Part shown: positions 7,218-17,500 of the stretch, one piece after another
How positions within the stretch are numbered: the stretch's first letter is position 1
How the letters are laid out: every line of letters begins with the position of its first letter
Assembly (NCBI GenBank): GCA_944381555.1
Contig: CALWLL010000022.1
Coordinates: forward strand, 18,135-82,134
Direction: 5' to 3'
DNA length: 64,000 nucleotides
From: an uncultured Agathobacter sp.
GTDB taxonomy: Bacteria > Bacillota > Clostridia > Lachnospirales > Lachnospiraceae
Position numbers and translations under genes: made by a program
The notes under the pieces: model-generated
Told to the model about the DNA's origin: nothing
Database searches by the model: none
The model's input: only the letters and a program-made list of their open reading frames with translations

Positions 7218-8606
7218 ATGTTCAAAATAAAACCGCCTGCAAAGCAGGGGCTTCGCATCCTGATTGTAGGCTGTGGAAAAGTAGGAAATACTTTGGTTGC
7301 CCAATTAACCAAAGAAGGGCATGACATTACAATAATTGACAAAAACCCACAAAAAATTCAGGATATATCCAATCTCTATGATGTAATGGGCGTATGCGGA
7401 AACGGCGCATCCTTTAGCGTACAGCAGGAAGCAGGCATTGAAGAAACCGACCTGATTATTGCGGTAACGGAATCCGATGAGTTAAACCTTTTATGCTGTA
7501 CGGTTGCCAAAAAAGTAACCAACTGTGCTGCGATTGCCAGGGTTCGTACCCCTGACTATAACAAAGACATCAACTTTATCCGTGAACAGTTAGGACTGGC
7601 ACTTATTATCAACCCGGAATTAGAAGCCGCCAAGGAGATTGCACGCATTCTCTATCTGCCGGGCGCCTTAGAGGTAAACTCCTTTACCCACTCTCATGCA
7701 GAAATTGTTAAGTTTAAGATTCCCCAAGGCAACATCCTTGACCAGATGAAAATCTGGAATATCGGCAAACACATCAAGCATAATATCTTAATCTGCGCCG
7801 TTGAGCGCGGCGGAGAAGTATATATCCCATCGGGTAATTTCCAGCTTGCAAGCGGCGATATCGTATCCTTCGTAGGCACGCAGAAGGCCTGCGAAAAATT
7901 CTTCTGCAATATAGGTTTTGATACGCACCGCGTCAATAACACTATGATTATCGGCGGCAGCAAAGCGGGCTATTATCTGGCCGAACAACTGATTCAGGCC
8001 GGTATCCGTGTAAAAATCATTGAAAACGATATGAAGCTCTGTGAAATCTTAAGCAAACTGCTTCCCGAAGCAACTATCATTAACGGTGACGGGACAGATG
8101 AGGACCTGCTTCTTGAAGAAGGTATTAAGGACGCAGAATCCTTTGTTCCTTTAACCGGTATTGACGAGGAAAATATTATTCTCACGCTCTATGCAAAACA
8201 AATATCCAATGCGAAAGTTGTTACCAAGATCAACCGCATTACTTTTGACTCCGTAATTGATAAGCTAGACTTAGGCAGCGTGATTTACCCGAAATTTATT
8301 ACATCAGAAGCTATTATTGCCTATGTTCGTGCAAAGCAGGCATCTCAAAACAGCAATGTGGAAACTTTATATCATATGTTTGATTCACGCGTAGAGGCAA
8401 TTGAGTTCTTAATCGACCGTGAATCTGCTGCCACAGGAACTACACTTATGGAGCTGCCATTAAAAGACAATCTGTTGATATGCTTTATCCGCCGCAGGGG
8501 ACGCACCTTTATTCCTACCGGTCAGGACTGCCTTCAGGTTGGCGACCGCGTTATGATTGTTACCAAACACACCGGCTTTAATGAGCTTACTGATATATTG
8601 GCATAG
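7218..8606 (+). CDS. trkA: Trk potassium uptake regulator TrkA
   Basis: 462 residues, the usual length for a duplicated KTN/RCK protein. The first NAD-binding fold carries GCGKVGNTL near residue 18 and the second carries GGSKAGYYL near 245. Each is followed by a TrkA_C ligand domain. The cytoplasmic ring formed by TrkA gates the TrkH channel in response to nucleotides. The start has GCGGAGG upstream. trkH follows after 11 bases, so the pair is one operon, driven from the extended -10 promoter at 7175. Confidence 0.95.
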   Translation: MFKIKPPAKQGLRILIVGCGKVGNTLVAQLTKEGHDITIIDKNPQKIQDISNLYDVMGVCGNGASFSVQQEAGIEETDLIIAVTESDELNLLCCTVAKKVTNCAAIARVRTPDYNKDINFIREQLGLALIINPELEAAKEIARILYLPGALEVNSFTHSHAEIVKFKIPQGNILDQMKIWNIGKHIKHNILICAVERGGEVYIPSGNFQLASGDIVSFVGTQKACEKFFCNIGFDTHRVNNTMIIGGSKAGYYLAEQLIQAGIRVKIIENDMKLCEILSKLLPEATIINGDGTDEDLLLEEGIKDAESFVPLTGIDEENIILTLYAKQISNAKVVTKINRITFDSVIDKLDLGSVIYPKFITSEAIIAYVRAKQASQNSNVETLYHMFDSRVEAIEFLIDRESAATGTTLMELPLKDNLLICFIRRRGRTFIPTGQDCLQVGDRVMIVTKHTGFNELTDILA

Positions 8607-8617
8607 GAGGATATTTC

Positions 8618-10090
8618 ATGAATAATTCTATGGTTCGTTATATCCTGGGAAATGTCATTAAACTGGAAGGTTTATTCTTACTCCTTCCCTGTTCGATTGC
8701 CATTATCTATCAGGAACAGGCGGGCTTAGTCTACATGGGCATGGCTGCGGCCTGCATCCTCCTTGGAATGCTGCTTGCATGGAAAAAACCGGAAAATACG
8801 GTTTTCTATTTAAAGGAGGGCTGTATCGCCACCTCCTTTAGCTGGATTATACTCAGCCTCCTTGGCAGTCTGCCATTTATGATAACCGGCGAAATTCCAG
8901 ATTTCACGGACGCCATGTTTGAAACTGTGTCCGGTTTTACGACAACCGGTTCAAGTATTTTAAGTGATGTAGAAATCCTGTGTCACTGCTCTTTATTCTG
9001 GAGAAGCTTTACACACTGGATTGGAGGCATGGGAGTGTTGGTATTTCTTCTTGCAGTGGTTCCAATGGGCGGAGGCTCAAACATGAACCTGATGCGTGCC
9101 GAAAGCCCCGGCCCGTCTGTGGGAAAGCTGGTTCCAAAAATGCGGCATACCGCCCGTATTCTCTATCTGATATACTTAGGCATGACAATAATAGAATTTA
9201 TACTTTTATTGCTGGTAAAGATGCCCTGGTTCGATGCTTTATGCATCACAATAGGTACCGCAGGAACCGGTGGATTCGGCGTTTTAAACAGCAGTGTCGC
9301 AGATTATTCCGTAGCTGTTCAGTGGATTGTTACTATATTTATGATTTTATTCGGAATCAACTTTAACGCCTACTATCTGATACTATTCGGGCACATCAAA
9401 AAAGCCGTCAAAATGGAAGAAATCCGCGCATTTCTCCTAATTATTCTGGCAGCGGTTATATTTATTTCGATAGACATTTTCAATATGTGTTCCGGTTTAT
9501 TTGATGCTGTAACCAAAGCGGCTTTTCAGGTAGCTTCCATAATATCGTCCACCGGTTATGCTACGACAGACTTTAATTTGTGGCCGGTTACAAGCAAGGC
9601 GGTTTTAGTGCTTCTGATGTTTATTGGAGCCTGCGCAGGAAGCACCGGCGGCGGAATAAAGGTGTCCCGCATTATCATTCAGGGAAAAGCCATTAAAAAC
9701 GAACTGCATTCCTACATTCATCCACGTTCCGTCAAGCAGATTACGATGGATGAAAAAGAAGTGGAGCCAGCGGTTTTTCGCTCTGTGAATGTATATATAG
9801 CTGCATATTTTGCGATATTTTTAGCTTCCGTACTATTGATTTCTCTTGAAGGCAAAGATCTTGTAACCAACTTTACAGCAGTTGCAACAACTTTTAACAA
9901 CATCGGTCCCGGTCTTGAGCTTGTCGGACCAACACAAAATTTCGGCCACTTCAGCAATCTTTCAAAATGGGTATTCATTTTTGATATGCTTGCAGGGCGG
10001 TTAGAGCTGTTCCCACTGCTTATTATTTTTTATCCAAGCATCTGGCGGGAATTCCTCTTCTGCAAATTCAGACGCATAAGAAAGGCCTAG
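8618..10090 (+). CDS. trkH: Trk potassium uptake channel subunit TrkH
   Basis: 490-residue membrane protein with the four-fold M1-P-M2 layout of the SKT family. The four selectivity-filter loops are recognisable by their glycines: TTTGSS, TAGTGGFG, SSTGYAT and NNIGPGL. It forms the transmembrane pore for K+ uptake and is gated by TrkA, encoded immediately upstream. A good ribosome site (AGGAGG) starts it. The length and all four repeats are complete, so it should be functional. Confidence 0.95.
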   Translation: MNNSMVRYILGNVIKLEGLFLLLPCSIAIIYQEQAGLVYMGMAAACILLGMLLAWKKPENTVFYLKEGCIATSFSWIILSLLGSLPFMITGEIPDFTDAMFETVSGFTTTGSSILSDVEILCHCSLFWRSFTHWIGGMGVLVFLLAVVPMGGGSNMNLMRAESPGPSVGKLVPKMRHTARILYLIYLGMTIIEFILLLLVKMPWFDALCITIGTAGTGGFGVLNSSVADYSVAVQWIVTIFMILFGINFNAYYLILFGHIKKAVKMEEIRAFLLIILAAVIFISIDIFNMCSGLFDAVTKAAFQVASIISSTGYATTDFNLWPVTSKAVLVLLMFIGACAGSTGGGIKVSRIIIQGKAIKNELHSYIHPRSVKQITMDEKEVEPAVFRSVNVYIAAYFAIFLASVLLISLEGKDLVTNFTAVATTFNNIGPGLELVGPTQNFGHFSNLSKWVFIFDMLAGRLELFPLLIIFYPSIWREFLFCKFRRIRKA

Positions 10091-10174
10091 GAAATTTTAC
10101 AGAGCTTTTCCTATTTACCTTTTCATAAAAAAGTATTAACATGAATATATATGCTTAAGATAAGGAGGTTTCCC

Positions 10175-11500
10175 ATGTTTGTATGTCCAAACTGTGGCGG
10201 TAATTTAAAGTTTGATATTCCGTCCCAACAGCTTTCCTGCGAATATTGCCAGACTCAGGCAGACCCATATGCCTTTGATGATAAAGCAGAGGGCAGCTTC
10301 GAGAAGTTAGACTACGAGGTTACTGTTTTTAGCTGTCCGCAATGCGGCGGTGAAATCGTAAGTACTGACACTTCCGCAGCCGAATTTTGTACATTCTGCG
10401 GCGCATCAACCATTCTGCACAGCAGATTGCGCAATGAAAAGCGCCCAAAATACATCATTCCTTTTAAACAGACTAAAGAAGATTGCAAAAAGGCTTATTC
10501 TGCTATGATGAAAAAAGCCATATTTGCACCGGATGTCTTAAAAAATCCAAAATACATCGATAGTTTCCGGGGCATTTATATGCCATACTGGGCATTCCAT
10601 GTCACGCAGCAAAGCCCTTTCTCTTTGAATGCCACCCGTTCTAAACGACGGGGCGACTATATTATTACGGACCACTTTGATTTGAAGGGTAATATTGACG
10701 CATATTACAAAGGATTATCCTATGATGCCTCCTCTTCTTTTGATGACAGCATCAGCCAAAAAATCGCCCCGTATGACGTAAAAGGTATGAAGGCATTTAC
10801 ACCCGCCTTCTTAAGCGGTTTCTATGCAGATACCGCAGATGTTCCTGCCGAAGAATATCAAAATCAGGCAGAGAACACCGCTGCTGAGAACTCCATCCAA
10901 AAAATCTACGGAACGCCTGCGTTTTCCGGTATGGAAATCAGCGGTTCTTTGGGGCCGGACGCGTTGAACACGCAGACAAAAGAGGTGGACAGCACCATGT
11001 TCCCGGTCTGGTTTATGTCTTACCGGAACGGCGGACGTGTAGCTTACGCGACGGTCAACGGACAGACCGGAAAGGTTGTGACCGACCTTCCCGTAGATGT
11101 TCGCAAATATGTGACCGGTTCCCTGCTTCTGGCTGTGCCGGTTTTTATACTTTTAAATCTTCTGTTTACATTAATGCCATCTACCCTGCTGATTATTACA
11201 ACGATCCTTGCAGCAATCAGTATGATTATTTATTTCTGCGAATTAGGCACGGTTAAGAAAAAGGAGAAGTTAGAAAACAAAAAGACAGACCTTGGGCTTA
11301 TTACGGCAATTACCGCCTTAGTTCTCGGTATTGGAATCACCATACTCCAGCCTGTCAGCGACGTATTCTATTATGGAGGAGCTATTATATCTTTATGCGC
11401 CGTATTCTGCACAATCAGGGATATTATTCATTACTATAATATTCTGTCAACCCGCAGACTTCCGCAGTTCGACAGAACAGGAGGTGACGATAATGCGTAA
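10175..11500 (+). CDS. Membrane protein with tandem zinc ribbons
   Basis: 441 residues. The N terminus has two zinc-ribbon knuckle pairs, CPNCGGN with CEYC, then CPQCGGE with CTFCGA. A mid domain of about 200 residues of unknown fold includes the aromatic stretch GIYMPYWAF. The C terminus has three or four membrane helices (about 320-430). The start at 10175 follows TAAGGAGG; an ATG eight codons earlier lacks a ribosome site. Its stop overlaps the start of the TPM-domain gene by 8 bases, so the two are translationally coupled and probably work as a membrane pair. A role in membrane protein handling is guessed from the TPM partner only. Confidence 0.8.
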   Translation: MFVCPNCGGNLKFDIPSQQLSCEYCQTQADPYAFDDKAEGSFEKLDYEVTVFSCPQCGGEIVSTDTSAAEFCTFCGASTILHSRLRNEKRPKYIIPFKQTKEDCKKAYSAMMKKAIFAPDVLKNPKYIDSFRGIYMPYWAFHVTQQSPFSLNATRSKRRGDYIITDHFDLKGNIDAYYKGLSYDASSSFDDSISQKIAPYDVKGMKAFTPAFLSGFYADTADVPAEEYQNQAENTAAENSIQKIYGTPAFSGMEISGSLGPDALNTQTKEVDSTMFPVWFMSYRNGGRVAYATVNGQTGKVVTDLPVDVRKYVTGSLLLAVPVFILLNLLFTLMPSTLLIITTILAAISMIIYFCELGTVKKKEKLENKKTDLGLITAITALVLGIGITILQPVSDVFYYGGAIISLCAVFCTIRDIIHYYNILSTRRLPQFDRTGGDDNA

Positions 11501-12245
11501 AGGATGTTTCGTACTAATTCTTGTTATTACCGGACTTATTGTGCCGGCTAATTTCTTTGCAAATTCTTATGAAAACAAAGATACCGGCTATACCGCTTAC
11601 ATCATAGATGATGCAGATGTGCTTTCCCAATCGGAAGAAGCAGATTTATTAGAAGAAATGAAATTCATTACAGAGCATGGCAATGCTGCATTTGTATCTG
11701 TGAATGATAATCCAGCCTACAGCACCAAGGAATATGCCAGAAGCCTGTGCGAAGATTATTTCGGTTATGAGAGCGCTACTGTTTTTATGGTAGATATGGA
11801 AAACCGTTATTTATGGATTTATAGTCAGGGCAGTATCTATAACACGATTACGAATGATTACGCCCAGACCATTACAGATAATGTATATACATATGCTTCT
11901 GATGAAGATTACTACAAATGTGCAAGTATCGCTTTTGAACAAATTACCCGTCTCTTAGATGGAAAATGGATTGCACAGCCAATGAAATACATCAGCAACG
12001 CATTCCTCGCAGTTGCAATTGCATTGCTGATTAACTACTTTGTGGTGATGATGTTGTCCCGTTCCAAAAAGGCAACAGCAAGCCAGCTTATCAACGGCAT
12101 CTACTCTAAAGTAGATATTAACAATGCCCGTGCCGACTTTACGCACCAGACAAAACGCTACAGTCCACAGAGCTCCGGTTCCGGCGGAAGCGGACGCAGC
12201 GGTGGCGGACGCAGTGGTGGCGGCGGTGGCGGCCATAAGTTTTAA
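11493..12245 (+). CDS. TPM-domain membrane protein (YgcG-like)
   Basis: 250 residues. A signal-type N-terminal helix is followed by an extracytoplasmic TPM domain (about 30-150; YIIDDADVLS is the typical TPM opening), a membrane helix (about 172-190) and a cytoplasmic tail ending in a Gly/Ser-rich low-complexity run and HKF. This is the standard YgcG/TPM layout. TPM domains are linked in other organisms to membrane-protein turnover and to a phosphatase activity, but the function here is not established. Start at 11493 with AGGAGGTG, overlapping the upstream zinc-ribbon gene. A bidirectional terminator follows. Confidence 0.85.
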   Translation: MRKGCFVLILVITGLIVPANFFANSYENKDTGYTAYIIDDADVLSQSEEADLLEEMKFITEHGNAAFVSVNDNPAYSTKEYARSLCEDYFGYESATVFMVDMENRYLWIYSQGSIYNTITNDYAQTITDNVYTYASDEDYYKCASIAFEQITRLLDGKWIAQPMKYISNAFLAVAIALLINYFVVMMLSRSKKATASQLINGIYSKVDINNARADFTHQTKRYSPQSSGSGGSGRSGGGRSGGGGGGHKF

Positions 12246-12278
12246 GAACTTACAAAAATAACATTTCCTCTTTCAAGC

Positions 12279-12321
12279 AAAAAACGAACGATTGCACTTC
12301 TTTCTGCTATCGTTCGTTTTT
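12279..12321. terminator. Bidirectional terminator between convergent genes
   Basis: Stem AAAAACGAACGAT/ATCGTTCGTTTTT with a 16-base loop, between the TPM gene and the convergent hydrolase gene. Confidence 0.8.
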
Positions 12322-12382
12322 CATCTTATACAAAACGGTGTCCGCCGCTTCAAACAAGTCTTTCTACTACATCTTTTCTCTT

Positions 12383-13453
12383 CTACTTTTGGGTACGCTC
12401 TTCAACAAATAGTTTAATCAGCTTCACAACCAGGTCCCTCTCTTTTTTCGGCACAGAAGCCGCTGCTTTCAGCAGCGCAGCAGCCGTTTTTGCATCCAGC
12501 TGCTCGGTAAAATCATTCATTCCCGCCTTTTCAAAAAGTGTAAAAAACGTATCCACTACCGCTTTCCTCTCCTCCGTTGTTACCTTAGCCAGCCACGCCT
12601 TAACAGAATCACTCATCTCCTTGCTCCTTGGATTTAGCTGTTCTGCAAACTGAAAACTGTCGCGGTACACCTTCCAGAAAAAGCCCTCATGCTGTAAGAA
12701 TGATTTTTGGTCGCTCTTTACCACCTTATAATCCTCCTCGTGTTCCATCAGCATTCCGATAATGGACTCCTCCGGTACATAAGCTGATATTTTGTTCTTT
12801 ACAGCCAGATACGCTTCATCATTTACCATTCTGCGGTTAAATCCCGGGCCGTCAAAGCTGTATATCTGCACAATCTTCTTCTGTATTTTCGGATTGCAGA
12901 ATACGCCGGAATATATTGCCAGATTCCCCCCTTTGGAATGTCCTCCCAGATAATATTTTTTCATCAGTCCCCTCGCCGTCAGATTTACATAATCCACCGC
13001 AGACTGCTGGGCAGGAACCGGCATCATATAAACCATATTGAAATCTTCTCTCCAGCCAACAACCGTTCCATCTGTTCCGCGAAATACGATAAATGTCAGA
13101 TTCGGCGTAAGATTCACATGCATTGCCGCAAACTGTTCCTGTTCTACCAAATCAATTGTACTGATATAATTGCACAGTGTCATATCCGCATACCTTGGAC
13201 ACTGCGCCAAAAGATCAAACATTTCTTCTTTATCTGCATAATACAACATTTTTTGATATCTTTTAACATATCTGCGGTTTGCTTCCCGAATTGTAACTGA
13301 ATCTTCCTCCCCAACCTCTGGGACTACCCCATCCAGACGAAGGTATGAAAGCTGGCTGAATATCAGCGCATCCACTTCGTTTAACGGTTGTTCGCTAATC
13401 GGCAAATCTCCCCGCCATTTTAAGTATGTAAACAGATTATCATTATGTTCCAT
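12383..13453 (-). CDS. Mbeg1-like alpha/beta hydrolase (DUF2974 family)
   Basis: 356 residues. The nucleophile elbow reads GGHSKGGN (G-H-S-K-G), typical of the Mbeg1/lipase-like family (DUF2974) common in Firmicutes. The oxyanion region FRGTDGT precedes it and FDGPGFN follows. No signal peptide is seen, so it should be cytoplasmic. The biochemical substrate of this family is not known to me; lipase or esterase activity is an inference. It is monocistronic, with GGTGGAG before the start and a bidirectional terminator after the stop. Confidence 0.8.
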   Translation of the reverse strand: MEHNDNLFTYLKWRGDLPISEQPLNEVDALIFSQLSYLRLDGVVPEVGEEDSVTIREANRRYVKRYQKMLYYADKEEMFDLLAQCPRYADMTLCNYISTIDLVEQEQFAAMHVNLTPNLTFIVFRGTDGTVVGWREDFNMVYMMPVPAQQSAVDYVNLTARGLMKKYYLGGHSKGGNLAIYSGVFCNPKIQKKIVQIYSFDGPGFNRRMVNDEAYLAVKNKISAYVPEESIIGMLMEHEEDYKVVKSDQKSFLQHEGFFWKVYRDSFQFAEQLNPRSKEMSDSVKAWLAKVTTEERKAVVDTFFTLFEKAGMNDFTEQLDAKTAAALLKAAASVPKKERDLVVKLIKLFVEERTQK

Positions 13454-13523
13454 AAATTCACTCCACCTTTCTTATAATAATTATACGGTTTTCAGAAAAA
13501 AAATACAGTATTTTTGAAGAATG

Positions 13524-13532
13524 TGTTATAAT
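13524..13532 (+). promoter_or_regulatory. Extended -10 promoter for the LacX-like gene
   Basis: TGTTATAAT (TATAAT at 13527-13532 with an upstream TG) lies 36 bases ahead of the start codon. Confidence 0.5.
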
Positions 13533-13567
13533 AATTCAAAATATGTTTTCAAATAAGGAGGAATGTT

Positions 13568-14452
13568 ATGAGATATACTTTGGAAAACGATATCTTGCGC
13601 GTAGAAATCGATTCATTCGGAGCGGAGATTAAATCTGTCCAGTCCAAAGCCACCGGACAGGAATATATGTGGCAGGCAGACCCAAAATACTGGGGACGTA
13701 CCTCGCCGGTCCTTTTTCCATTTGTCGGAAAACTAAAAAATGACTCCTTCCTTCATGGCGGCAAGACCTACTCTATGCCGCAGCATGGCTTTGCGCGCAA
13801 CATGGAGCACTGCCTTGTATCTAAAACAGATTCTGCCATCTGGTTCAAGCTCGTTACCAGCAACGAAACCTTAGAGCAGTTTCCATTTTCTTTTATTTTG
13901 CGTATCGGCTATGAATTGATAGAAAATGAATTAAAGGTAATGTGGGAAGTAAGCAACAACTCGGTGGATAAACATATGCATTTTGGCATTGGTGCGCATC
14001 CTGCTTTTAACTGTCCTGTTCACGGAGAGGAATCAAAGGATGGGTATAAACTCTATTTTGCGGGACTTGATGAACTTCATTATTATAGAAATGATATGCA
14101 GACAGGTCTTGCGCTTAAAGACGGCCATGTTCTTGCTCTTGATAATCACAGAGCCGTTATTACACCGGACTTTTTTGACAAGGGTACATACATCGCAGAA
14201 AACAGACAGACCGGAGAAGTCGGCTTAGAAGACCCGCAGGGAAACCGTATCCTGACAGTTCTCTTCAATGCACCGCTGTTTGGCATCTGGTCGCCTGAGG
14301 GCAAACAGGCACCGTTTGTTTGTATCGAACCCTGGTACGGCCGCTGTGACAGCATAGATTTCGAGGGTACTTTAAAGGCCCGTGACTATGACAACGTCTT
14401 AGAAGCAGGCAATCGTTTTAATACCTCCTATGTTATAAGATTTGGTGCATAA
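13568..14452 (+). CDS. Aldose 1-epimerase family protein, LacX-like
   Basis: 294 residues of the galactose mutarotase fold. Conserved catalytic-region histidines appear in QHGFARNMEH and GAHPAFNCP, and the general-base glutamate in CIEPWYG. The sequence is closer to the LacX branch than to classical GalM. It likely interconverts sugar anomers, but the substrate sugar is not known. No sugar transport or catabolic genes are adjacent. AAGGAGG precedes the start. The downstream carB probably has its own promoter, judging by the 80-base gap. Confidence 0.85.
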   Translation: MRYTLENDILRVEIDSFGAEIKSVQSKATGQEYMWQADPKYWGRTSPVLFPFVGKLKNDSFLHGGKTYSMPQHGFARNMEHCLVSKTDSAIWFKLVTSNETLEQFPFSFILRIGYELIENELKVMWEVSNNSVDKHMHFGIGAHPAFNCPVHGEESKDGYKLYFAGLDELHYYRNDMQTGLALKDGHVLALDNHRAVITPDFFDKGTYIAENRQTGEVGLEDPQGNRILTVLFNAPLFGIWSPEGKQAPFVCIEPWYGRCDSIDFEGTLKARDYDNVLEAGNRFNTSYVIRFGA

Positions 14453-14533
14453 TTTTATAAGTTTTTTTCGCTTGTAATTTTTTGTATCTTATATAATAAT
14501 AGACGAAGAGTAAATAAGGAGGATCGTTTTTCT

Positions 14534-17500
14534 ATGCCAAAAAGAAATGACATTAACAAAATACTAATCATCGGTTCCGGTCCAATCATTATCGGACAGG
14601 CCTGTGAGTTTGACTACTCCGGTACACAGGCTTGTAAAGCCCTTCGCAGCTTGGGTTACGAAATCGTACTGGTAAACTCAAATCCTGCAACCATTATGAC
14701 TGACCCGGAAACCGCTGATGTAACATACATCGAACCTCTTAACGTTGAACGTTTAGAGCAGATTATCGCAAAAGAACGTCCTGACGCACTCCTTCCAAAC
14801 CTTGGCGGACAGTCAGCACTGAACCTTTGCTCTGAGTTAAATCAGACAGGCATCCTTGAAAAATACAATGTTCAGGTAATCGGCGTTCAGGTGGATGCCA
14901 TAGAACGCGGCGAGGACCGTATCGAATTTAAGAAAGCTATGAACAAGCTGGGAATCGAAATGGCGCGGAGCGAAGTTGCTTATTCTGTTGAAGAAGCGCT
15001 TGCTATCGCAGACAGGTTAGGCTATCCGGTAGTTCTTCGTCCGGCATACACTATGGGCGGCGCAGGCGGCGGACTTGTCTATAACAAAGAAGAATTAAAG
15101 GTTGTTTGCGCACGCGGCATTCAGACCAGCTTAGTAGGACAGGTTCTTGTAGAAGAATCGATTCTCGGATGGGAAGAATTGGAGGTAGAAGTCGTACGGG
15201 ATGCTGACAACAACATGATTACCGTATGCTTCATTGAAAACATCGACCCTCTTGGCATTCATACAGGTGATTCCTTCTGTTCTGCCCCTATGCTTACTAT
15301 CTCGCAGGATGTGCAGGACAGACTAAAAGAGCAGGCATTTAAGATTGTAGAGTCCGTAGAGGTCATCGGCGGAACGAATGTGCAGTTCGCTCATGACCCG
15401 GTATCTGACCGAATCATCGTTATTGAAATCAACCCTCGTACTTCCCGCTCTTCCGCCCTTGCTTCAAAAGCAACCGGTTTTCCAATTGCTTTGGTATCCG
15501 CAATGCTTGCCTGCGGACTTACACTTGCAGACATTCCCTGCGGTAAATACGGTACATTAGATAAATATGTTCCGGACGGCGATTATGTCGTAATCAAATT
15601 TGCCCGCTGGGCATTTGAAAAATTTAAAGGCGTGGAAGACAAATTAGGAACCCAGATGCGCGCGGTCGGCGAGGTAATGAGTATTGGAAAAACCTATAAA
15701 GAGGCCTTCCAGAAAGCCATCCGAAGTCTGGAAACAGGCCGTTACGGTCTTGGACACGCCAAGAACTTCGATACATTGACCAAAGAACAGCTTCTTAAGA
15801 TGTTGATTACCCCATCTAGTGAGCGCTATTTCATCATGTACGAAGCATTAAGAGCTGGTGCAACAGTGGATGAAATCTATGACATCACAAAAGTAAAACA
15901 CTATTTCATCGAACAGATGAAAGAATTAGTAGAGGAAGAAGAAGCCCTCATAGCAAATAAAGGCTCTCTTCCTTCTGACGAAGCACTTATCTCTGCTAAG
16001 AAGAATGGTTTTTCAGATAAATACTTAAGCCAGATTCTCTCTGTTTCGGAAGATGAAATCCGGAATAAGCGGATTTCTCTTGGCGTAGAAGAAGCCTGGG
16101 AGGGTGTTCATGTAAGCGGCACAAAAGATAGGGCTTATTACTACAGCACTTACAATGCCGAAGATAAATCCACAGTATCGGATAATAAAAAGATTATGAT
16201 TCTTGGCGGCGGACCAAACCGTATCGGTCAGGGTATCGAATTTGACTACTGCTGTGTACATGCTGCACTTGCACTTAAAAAACTAGGCTTTGAAACTATT
16301 ATTGTAAACTGTAACCCGGAAACCGTATCTACAGACTACGATACCTCCGATAAGTTATACTTCGAGCCGCTTACCCTTGAAGATGTATTAAGCATCTACA
16401 AGAAAGAAAAACCGCTTGGTCTTATTGCCCAGTTTGGCGGACAGACTCCGCTTAACCTTGCGGCTGATCTTGAGAAAAACGGCGTTAAGATCCTAGGAAC
16501 TTCTCCTGCTGTCATCGACCTTGCAGAAGACCGCGACCTGTTCCGCGCCATGATGGACAAACTTGAAATTCCAATGCCGGAATCCGGAATGGCTGTCAAT
16601 GTCGAAGAGGCAATTGCAATCGCAGACCGTATCGGCTATCCGGTAATGGTGCGTCCTTCTTATGTATTGGGCGGACGCGGCATGGAAGTGGTATATGACG
16701 AGGAAAGTCTTGAGAATTATATGAATGCGGCTGTCGGTGTAACACCAGACAGACCAATCCTCATCGACAGATTTTTAAATCATGCATTAGAATGTGAAGC
16801 AGATGCTATCAGCGACGGCACACACGCATTTGTACCTGCTGTTATGGAACATATTGAACTTGCAGGGGTTCACTCCGGTGACTCCGCCTGCATCCTTCCT
16901 TCTGTTCACATCTCAGAGAAAAATGTCAAAACCATCAAAGAATATACCCGTAAGATTGCGGAAGAAATGGGTGTTAAAGGCTTGATGAATATGCAGTACG
17001 CAATCGAAAACGGCAAAGTGTATGTATTGGAAGCCAACCCAAGAGCTTCCCGTACCGTACCGCTGGTATCTAAGGTATGCAACATTCGCATGGTACCGCT
17101 TGCAACAGAAATCATTACATCCGAACTGACGGGAAATCCATCTCCTGTTCCGGCATTAAAAGAACAGGACATTCCATTCTATGGTGTAAAAGAAGCTGTA
17201 TTCCCATTTAATATGTTCCAGGAGGTTGACCCTATCCTCGGACCTGAAATGCGTTCTACCGGCGAAGTGCTTGGACTCTCTCCTTCTTATGGCGAAGCCT
17301 TCTTCAAGGCTCAGGAAGCAACACAGTCCAGACTTCCGTTAGAAGGAACTGTTCTTATCTCTGTAAACAACAAAGATAAAGCAGAGGTTGTTGATATCGC
17401 AAAAGCCTTCCACGAGAATGGATTTAAAATTATTTCAACAGGCTCTACGCACAAACTGATAACCGAGTCCGGCATTCCCGCAGAAAAGATTAAAAAGCTC

